Shown here: one piece after another, positions 59,413 to 64,000 of the stretch | How positions within the stretch are numbered: the stretch's first letter is position 1 | Layout of the letters: each line of letters begins with the position of its first letter | From: Pseudomonadales bacterium | Lineage (GTDB): Bacteria > Pseudomonadota > Gammaproteobacteria > Pseudomonadales > UBA5518 | Direction: 5' to 3' | Length of the DNA: 64,000 bases | NCBI GenBank assembly: GCA_022072145.1 | Contig: JAJVIG010000030.1 | Span: forward strand, 1-64,000 | Notes under the pieces: generated by a model | Database searches by the model: none | Seen by the model: only the letters and a program-made list of their open reading frames with translations | What the model was told of the DNA's origin: nothing | Position numbers and translations under genes: made by a program

Positions 59413-60069
59413 TCAGCCCCGGGCGGCCGTCGCTAGCATCCCGGTCACCACGAAGATCAGCGCCACCACGGCCACGCGCGCGAAACCGATGCGACCGTGG
59501 TCGACGGTGAACCGGCCTTCGCGATCCCACGAGGTCACGCCGTTCGCACGCAGGCGCTGGTACGCGACGAGCATCGTGACGACCGAGGCGATCGGAAACC
59601 CCGTGCCCATGCCGCGCCACCACACCTTGATGCTGCGCTCCAGCGCGCGCCCGTAGCCGATGCGCGATCCGTCGGACGCGACGATGCGCGTCCTCAGCAG
59701 CCACTTGCCCGGCGTGGTGCCGAACACCGACAGCAGCAGCGCCTCGACGAACGCCCACGTGAACGCCAGCGCCACCCCGAGCAGTGCGTTGTCCGCGTGC
59801 ATTGGCGCAGACGCCGGCGCTACGACCGCGAGCCCCAGCCCGAGCACGATCGCGAACAGATAGACATCGACCAATCGTGCGAAGTAGCGCACCCAAGGAC
59901 GCACGTGCGTGGCGGACGTCAGGGCGGGCGGCGGATCGGCGGTGTGTGCGGCGTGCGCGCGCGGAGTATCGACCGCGCGTGTGGCGTGCGCGAGCGGCAG
60001 CATCGCACCGCAGTGCGGGCACAACGCAGCGTCGGTCGGCGCGGATTTGCCGCATTGCGTGCAGCGCAT
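59413..60069 (-). CDS. RDD family membrane protein with N-terminal zinc ribbon
   Basis: A 218-residue protein. The N-terminus is a zinc ribbon (MRCTQCGKSAPTDAALCPHCGAMLP). RDD-domain motifs follow: WVRYFARLVDVYLFAIVLGLGL (the R and D of the family), FGTTPGKWLLRTRIV and LERSIKVWWRGMGTGFPIASVVTMLVAYQRL. Four hydrophobic segments are visible. The function of RDD proteins is generally unknown, some acting in transport or Na+/H+ exchange. It is not clearly linked to its neighbours. Confidence 0.88.
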   Translation of the reverse strand: MRCTQCGKSAPTDAALCPHCGAMLPLAHATRAVDTPRAHAAHTADPPPALTSATHVRPWVRYFARLVDVYLFAIVLGLGLAVVAPASAPMHADNALLGVALAFTWAFVEALLLSVFGTTPGKWLLRTRIVASDGSRIGYGRALERSIKVWWRGMGTGFPIASVVTMLVAYQRLRANGVTSWDREGRFTVDHGRIGFARVAVVALIFVVTGMLATAARG

Positions 60070-60175
60070 GCCGATGCTCCGGGTGGGTTCGCGCGGATCA
60101 TACCCCAGAGGATCGTGGCCGCCGCCATCCGCCGCCGCTCGGGATGAAGTTGCGCGATGCGATCAGCAGAATCCG

Positions 60176-60369
60176 CGCAGGTTCGGCCTGTGGCCGAACA
60201 AGATGCCCCGTAGGTTCGGCCTGTGGCCGAACGGGCGTGGCGGAACACAATGTCCGGGCACAGCCCGGACCTACGGGAACTCGGCATGGCGCACGACGCC
60301 CGTAGGTTCGGCCTGTGGCCGAACGGGCGTGGCGGAACACAATGTCCGGGCACAGCCCGGACCTACGGG
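60176..60369. repeat. Composite REP blocks (two copies of a 70-bp module)
   Basis: A GCAG-headed plus REP (60177-60200) is followed by two 70-bp modules (60208-60277 and 60300-60369). Each has a plus REP, the linker GGGCGTGGCGGAACACAA and a minus REP. The second module's minus REP supplies the TAG stop of the downstream minus-strand gene at 60363. Confidence 0.9.
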
Positions 60370-61085
60370 CGGCGACGTGCCAGTCCGAGCCCGGCCAGGC
60401 CGATGCCGAGCAGCGGCAGCGTTCCCGGCAGCGGAACTTCGCTGCGCTGACCGTCGTAGCTGATCTGCAGGCTGTCGATGCCCCAGCTCTCGTCGCCACC
60501 GCCTTGCCAGCCGGCGCCGCGCGCCTGCAGGCCCAGCGTCAGCGTGCTGCCGCTGTGCGCGAAGCTCAGGAAGCCGGCGGTGCTCATGTCGATCAACGCG
60601 TCGGAGTAGAAGTAGCTTCCGCCGTTGATCTGCACGCCCTCGTACAACTCGGTGCCGCCGTCGTAATCCTCGACCGTTCCGAGCGCGTTGTTCGTGGTCA
60701 GCGATGCTACCAGCGAGCCGTCGATGTAGATGTCCAGCCAGTCCGGTGCGCAGCAGCCGCCGTCGCTGCTGTCCCAACTCTCGAGCAAGCCGAGCAGGAA
60801 GTCGATTTCCACCGCGCTGTGCGGTGCCAGGTTGCTCAGAGTCAACTCCGACAGGAGCGCCGGATTGCCGGTGCTGGCGTTGCGGAACACCGAGCCCGAC
60901 CACCCGTTGGCGTTCCACGCGCCCACCGTGGCGCTGTCCAGTCCGCCGTTGGTGAAGCCGGCCACGCCGACGCCGCCGTCGACCACCACGCCGCCGTCGA
61001 AGTCGTTCGCGTACAGCGTGACGGCTGCCGCATGCCCGGAGAGCGCCAGCCCCGCGAGTGCGGAAAGCAGAACGCGTGTAGTCAT
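60363..61085 (-). CDS. PEP-CTERM-type sorted protein (VPLPG tail)
   Basis: A 240-residue exported protein. A signal peptide (MTTRVLLSALAGLALSGHAAA) precedes a beta-sandwich body (LYANDFDGGVVVDGGVGVAGFTNGG, HSAVEIDFLLGLLESWDSSDGGCCAPDWLDIYIDGSLVASL). The sorting tail is VPLPGTLPLLGIGLAGLGLARRRP, the more common PEP-CTERM form of helix and basic end. Whether XrtD cuts this VPLPG variant is not clear. The TAG stop is part of a REP. Confidence 0.85.
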   Translation of the reverse strand: MTTRVLLSALAGLALSGHAAAVTLYANDFDGGVVVDGGVGVAGFTNGGLDSATVGAWNANGWSGSVFRNASTGNPALLSELTLSNLAPHSAVEIDFLLGLLESWDSSDGGCCAPDWLDIYIDGSLVASLTTNNALGTVEDYDGGTELYEGVQINGGSYFYSDALIDMSTAGFLSFAHSGSTLTLGLQARGAGWQGGGDESWGIDSLQISYDGQRSEVPLPGTLPLLGIGLAGLGLARRRP

Positions 61086-61288
61086 GAGATTTCTCCTTGT
61101 TGTGTTGCTCGGAATGGGTACTGCGAGCCGGCCCAAGCAAGCGGCGGGCCACAACGCACCTGTCGGTTGAATTTCAGTGGGTTGCACGCCGGTCGATGGG
61201 TATGAACGACAGGCGGTGTAAATTCCTCCGACACGACGTCGGCCTTGCGGCGCCCTTTGACGGTCACCGGATCTGCCGCCGAATACCC

Positions 61289-61403
61289 GCAGGTTCGGCC
61301 TGTGGCCGAACAAGATGCCCCGTAGGTTCGGCCTGTGGCCGAACAAAATGTCCGGGCACAGCCCGGACCTACGGGAATGCGCCCGGGCACAGCCCGGATC
61401 TAC
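61289..61403. repeat. REP cluster upstream of the sorted-protein gene and BrnT/BrnA
   Basis: Two plus copies (61289-61312 with GCAG head; 61322-61345 with GTAG head) and two minus copies (61349-61372; 61380-61403, with a GCCCGGGC stem). The rest of 61,086-61,436 has no recognised gene. Confidence 0.85.
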
Positions 61404-61436
61404 GCGACCGTGCAAAAACCTTTCGATGGGCAGCAA

Positions 61437-61688
61437 CTACGGCGCTCGCTTCTCCAACACTTTGGCCATGCGTGTCTGCCAGCCGGCGCCACTGGCCCTC
61501 CAGCGTGCCACCACCTCCGGAGGCAAACGCAAGCTGATTGCCACCTTTGGGCTCTCGATCGGTGGGCGGCCTACCGGCTTGCCCCCCCGCTTGAGAACCG
61601 CGCGCGCGAGCATCTCGTCCGTGAGTTCCGGAAGATCCTCATCTGGCCTGTTCGAAGTACGGCGTGTACCTGCGGATTTCTCGCGCAT
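61437..61688 (-). CDS. brnA: BrnA-family antitoxin
   Basis: An 83-residue DNA-binding antitoxin. The C-terminal ribbon-helix-helix is GRPPIESPKVAISLRLPPEVVARWRASGAGWQTRMAKVLEK, typical of BrnA. The N-terminus (DEDLPELTDEMLARAV) binds the toxin. It overlaps the 3' end of brnT by 50 bp, as expected for a brnTA pair. Confidence 0.87.
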   Translation of the reverse strand: MREKSAGTRRTSNRPDEDLPELTDEMLARAVLKRGGKPVGRPPIESPKVAISLRLPPEVVARWRASGAGWQTRMAKVLEKRAP

Positions 61689-61920
61689 TGCATTTCCTCA
61701 TTGAAATGATGTGACGTGCCGAACCTCGCGTTGTATATGCGATCATCACCATGCGGTTGTCGAGGTGGCCGACACATAGAATCCGACGCTCGCCGTAGTT
61801 CTTGCGAGTGTCCTCTGCCTCCAGCGTCAAACCAGCAAACACCTCTTCCGCTCGCTTGAAGTCGAGATTCCGCTCGATCAGGGCGCGTTCACGCTTGGTG
61901 CTGTCATAGGTTATACGCAC
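61639..61920 (-). CDS. brnT: BrnT-family ribonuclease toxin
   Basis: A 93-residue RelE-like RNase toxin. Family motifs: FDSTKRERALIERNLDFKRAEEVF-like opening (TYDSTKRERALIERNLDFKRAEEVFAG), DTRKNYGERRILCVGHLDNRMVMIAYTTRGSARHIISMRKCNAREIRRY. The start is GTG at 61920; the nearest ATG upstream is out of frame. The pair BrnT/BrnA represses its own promoter. Confidence 0.88.
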   Translation of the reverse strand: MRITYDSTKRERALIERNLDFKRAEEVFAGLTLEAEDTRKNYGERRILCVGHLDNRMVMIAYTTRGSARHIISMRKCNAREIRRYTPYFEQAR

Positions 61921-61923
61921 CGC

Positions 61924-61943
61924 ATTACTGTATATACATTAAT
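61924..61943. promoter_or_regulatory. Palindromic operator/promoter of brnTA
   Basis: TGTATATACA (61929-61938) is a perfect 10-bp palindrome within an AT-rich segment just upstream of the brnT start, overlapping a possible -10 element on the minus strand. BrnA is known to bind palindromes in this position. The assignment is by position and symmetry. Confidence 0.5.
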
Positions 61944-62055
61944 CAGGAATCGCAATGTCCATGCTCGCAGATGCAAGCCCGGTCTTAGTGCCGACCTCGG
62001 CAGCGTGACAACGAGCGCCACAAGGTTCGGCACCGCCTGGATCTACGCGAACATC

Positions 62056-62190
62056 CCGCAGGTTCGGCCTGTGGCCGAACAAGATGTCCCGTAGGTTCGG
62101 CCTGAGGCCGAACGGGCGTGGCGGAACACAATGTCCGGGCACAGCCCGGACCTACGGGAAACCGTCCGGGCACAGCCCGTACATACCACC
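62056..62190. repeat. Composite REP block, third copy
   Basis: A GCAG-headed plus REP precedes the third copy of the 70-bp module (62089-62158) with one loop change (TGAG for TGTG), then a degenerate minus REP (62163-62188). The remaining sequence 61,944-62,270 holds no recognised gene apart from this. Confidence 0.88.
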
Positions 62191-62271
62191 AAGTGGTTGG
62201 TCATGTTTCGGCACGATTCCGGAATCCTCGCCTAGACTTGCCGCTTTCCATCACGCCTGCGAGGAGGCTAC

Positions 62272-64000
62272 GTGTCGAATAGTGTCTGGTTGTTCACGGC
62301 CAACAACGGAACCAACGGAGCCGAGCTTTGGCGCACCGACGGCACCACCGCCGGCACCGCGCTGGTCAAGGACATCTACAGCGGCAGCTACGGCTCGAGC
62401 CCCGGTGCGCTCACCGAGCTGGGCAACGGACGCGTGGTGTTCACCGCCAACGACGGGGTCCACGGCAACGAATTGTGGGTGACCGACGGCACCGCTGCCG
62501 GCACCTCGCTGCTGAAGAACATCGATCCCGCCGACCCGGCCTACGGCGGCAACCCGGTCAACATCACCGCACTCGGCGACGGCCGTGCGGTGTTCACCAC
62601 CACCATATCGCGCCTGAACGACTCGGGCGATCTGTGGGTCACCGACGGCACCGCCGCGGGCACCGTGCAGATCGAGGACATCTACAGCGGCACCACCGGC
62701 AACGCACCCGGCCAGTTCACGATCTTCGGCAAGGGCAAGGTCGCCTTCACCGCGTGGGACACCAACGCGGGTTACGAGCTGTGGATCAGTGACACCACCG
62801 CCGGGGGCACCTTCATGCTGAAGGGCTTCGGCTACGCGAACGGTGGTGGTGGCGCCGAGTTCCTGACGCCGCTCGGCAACGGCAGGATGATCTTCAGCGC
62901 GTGGGACAGTGCGAACGGCCGCGAGCTGTGGGTCACCGACGGCACCGCCATCGGCACGCAGCTGGTGAAGGACATCTCCGCTGGCACCGGATCCAGTCTG
63001 TTCCAGCCACAGTTCACGGCGCTCGGCAACGGCAAGGCGCTGTTCGTGGCGAACGACGGCGTGCACGGCAGCGAGCTGTGGGTGAGCAACGGCGCAGCCG
63101 CCGGCACCTCGTTGCTGAAGGATTTCAACGCCGGGTCCGGCGGATCGACGATCGCGAACTTCTTCTCGATGGACGACGGGCGTGCGCTGTTCGCGGTCAA
63201 CGACGGCAGCGGAACCTCGGCGCTGTGGGTGAGCGATGGCACGGCGGCCGGTACGATCGAGCTCAACGACTTCGATGGCATCAACTTCAACGGCGCGCCG
63301 AAGGACTTCCAGAAGCTGGGCAACGGCAAGGTGGTGTTCCTCGGCACGACGGCCACGAAGGGCACCGAGTTCTGGGTCACCGACGGCACCGTCGCCGGCA
63401 CGAAGATTCTGTTCGACCTGAGCAGCGGCAGCGGTTCCGGCATCACCGAGACCAACACGCTGACCGCGCTCGGCAACGGCAAGTACGTGTTCGCCGGCGA
63501 CGGCGGCTGGCCGTACATGCGCGAACTGTGGGTCACCGACCTCAGCGCCGCTGGCTCGTCGATGGTCAAGGACCTCACGACCGGCTTCGGCAACTCGTCG
63601 TATCTGTACAACTTCGAGGGCCTCGGCAACGGCAAGGCAATGTTCGCCTACGGGACCTCGAAGGAACAGCTGTGGGTGACCGACGGGACCGGTACCGGCA
63701 CCGCGCTGGTCAAGAGCTTCACCGGCGCGGTCGGCCCGCTGTTCGAACTGCACGGCACCGACCGCATCGGCAGCCCGGGCGGTGACACGCTGATCGGCGA
63801 CGTGCGCGCGAACTCGCTGCTCGGGCGCGGCGGCAACGACTGGCTCGAGGGCAACGCGGGCGCCGACACGCTGAACGGCGGCGTCGGGGCCGACACCATG
63901 CTCGGCGGCGCCGGCAACGATACCTATACGGTCGATAGCGCGGGCGATCAGGTCGTCGAGAGCACGAAGTTCGGCGGCACCGTGAACGCCGGCGGCACCG
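62272..64000 (+). CDS. ELWxxDGT-repeat protein with C-terminal RTX repeats (partial at window end)
   Basis: At least 576 residues, starting at a GTG with GAGGAGG 5 bp upstream and running off the window edge. About ten repeats of roughly 45-50 residues carry the ELWxTDGTxAGT signature (for example AELWRTDGTTAGTALVKDIYSG, NELWVTDGTAAGTSLLKNID, RELWVTDGTAIGTQLVKDIS). After about residue 500 RTX nonapeptides start (GRGGNDWLEGNAGADTLNGGVGADTMLGGAGNDTY). No signal peptide is seen, which fits type I secretion. It may be a large secreted or surface protein. The 3' part and any secretion signal lie outside the window. Confidence 0.9.
   Translation, partial: MSNSVWLFTANNGTNGAELWRTDGTTAGTALVKDIYSGSYGSSPGALTELGNGRVVFTANDGVHGNELWVTDGTAAGTSLLKNIDPADPAYGGNPVNITALGDGRAVFTTTISRLNDSGDLWVTDGTAAGTVQIEDIYSGTTGNAPGQFTIFGKGKVAFTAWDTNAGYELWISDTTAGGTFMLKGFGYANGGGGAEFLTPLGNGRMIFSAWDSANGRELWVTDGTAIGTQLVKDISAGTGSSLFQPQFTALGNGKALFVANDGVHGSELWVSNGAAAGTSLLKDFNAGSGGSTIANFFSMDDGRALFAVNDGSGTSALWVSDGTAAGTIELNDFDGINFNGAPKDFQKLGNGKVVFLGTTATKGTEFWVTDGTVAGTKILFDLSSGSGSGITETNTLTALGNGKYVFAGDGGWPYMRELWVTDLSAAGSSMVKDLTTGFGNSSYLYNFEGLGNGKAMFAYGTSKEQLWVTDGTGTGTALVKSFTGAVGPLFELHGTDRIGSPGGDTLIGDVRANSLLGRGGNDWLEGNAGADTLNGGVGADTMLGGAGNDTYTVDSAGDQVVESTKFGGTVNAGGT

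Overview
The window is high-GC proteobacterial chromosome, most likely from an environmental gammaproteobacterium. Evidence for this is the tmRNA tag ANDDNYALAA, a Pseudomonas-like Fur lacking the CxxC zinc pair, and a core order smpB / ratA-rnfH / bamE / fur / recN / hrcA / grpE-dnaK-dnaJ / dapB that is typical of gammaproteobacteria. The genus cannot be fixed from sequence reading alone.

Region 1 (1-5,060) is an accessory island beside the tmRNA gene. It holds the first codons of an IS66-type TnpA-like gene, a serine recombinase with a coupled HTH partner, and an AbiEi-type antitoxin. The expected AbiEii toxin is absent; a 28-codon ORF and a large SEC-C/PD-(D/E)XK-like nuclease-family gene follow it, all joined by overlapping stops and starts.

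Region 2 (5,061-22,640) is core housekeeping: ssrA, smpB, ratA, rnfH, bamE, fur, recN, hrcA, grpE, dnaK, dnaJ and dapB. It is interrupted by an SDR oxidoreductase, an LLM oxidoreductase plus SnoaL-like pair, and a bufferin-type copper-chelating RiPP operon (DUF2282, MNIO/DUF692, DUF2063, DoxX) that converges with an ECF sigma/anti-sigma pair. grpE has a near-consensus sigma-32 promoter.

Region 3 (22,771-26,466) has three paralogous LuxR-type regulators.

Region 4 (26,560-55,934) is an exopolysaccharide and protein-sorting locus. VPLPA-CTERM surface proteins sit at both edges. Between them are a Wza-like exporter, an outer-membrane barrel, a Wzz-like protein, a BY-kinase, an AAA ATPase, a WecA-like initiating transferase and an exosortase XrtD-EpsI fusion. 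A more AT-rich O-antigen-type block and a convergent glycosyltransferase/flippase operon follow. Two near-identical 1,544-bp IS66-family elements in inverted orientation have each disrupted a gene, one a VPLPA-CTERM protein and the other gmd. Each carries a perfect 8-bp target duplication. A 16-bp palindrome, TGATCCATATGGATCA, lies upstream of the sorted-protein genes.

Region 5 (56,154-64,000) has two RTX-type repeat proteins (the second cut by the window edge), an RDD membrane protein, another PEP-CTERM-type protein and a BrnT/BrnA toxin-antitoxin pair.

Throughout regions 2-5 there are dozens of GTAG-headed REP hairpins in several covarying stem families. In at least eight genes (recN, SDR, hrcA, SnoaL, dnaK, dapB and two sorted proteins) the TAG stop codon is the TAG of the REP head. 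REPs also form tandem arrays, composite blocks and even an in-frame insertion inside the tyrosine kinase gene. No RAYT transposase that could mobilise them is visible in this window.
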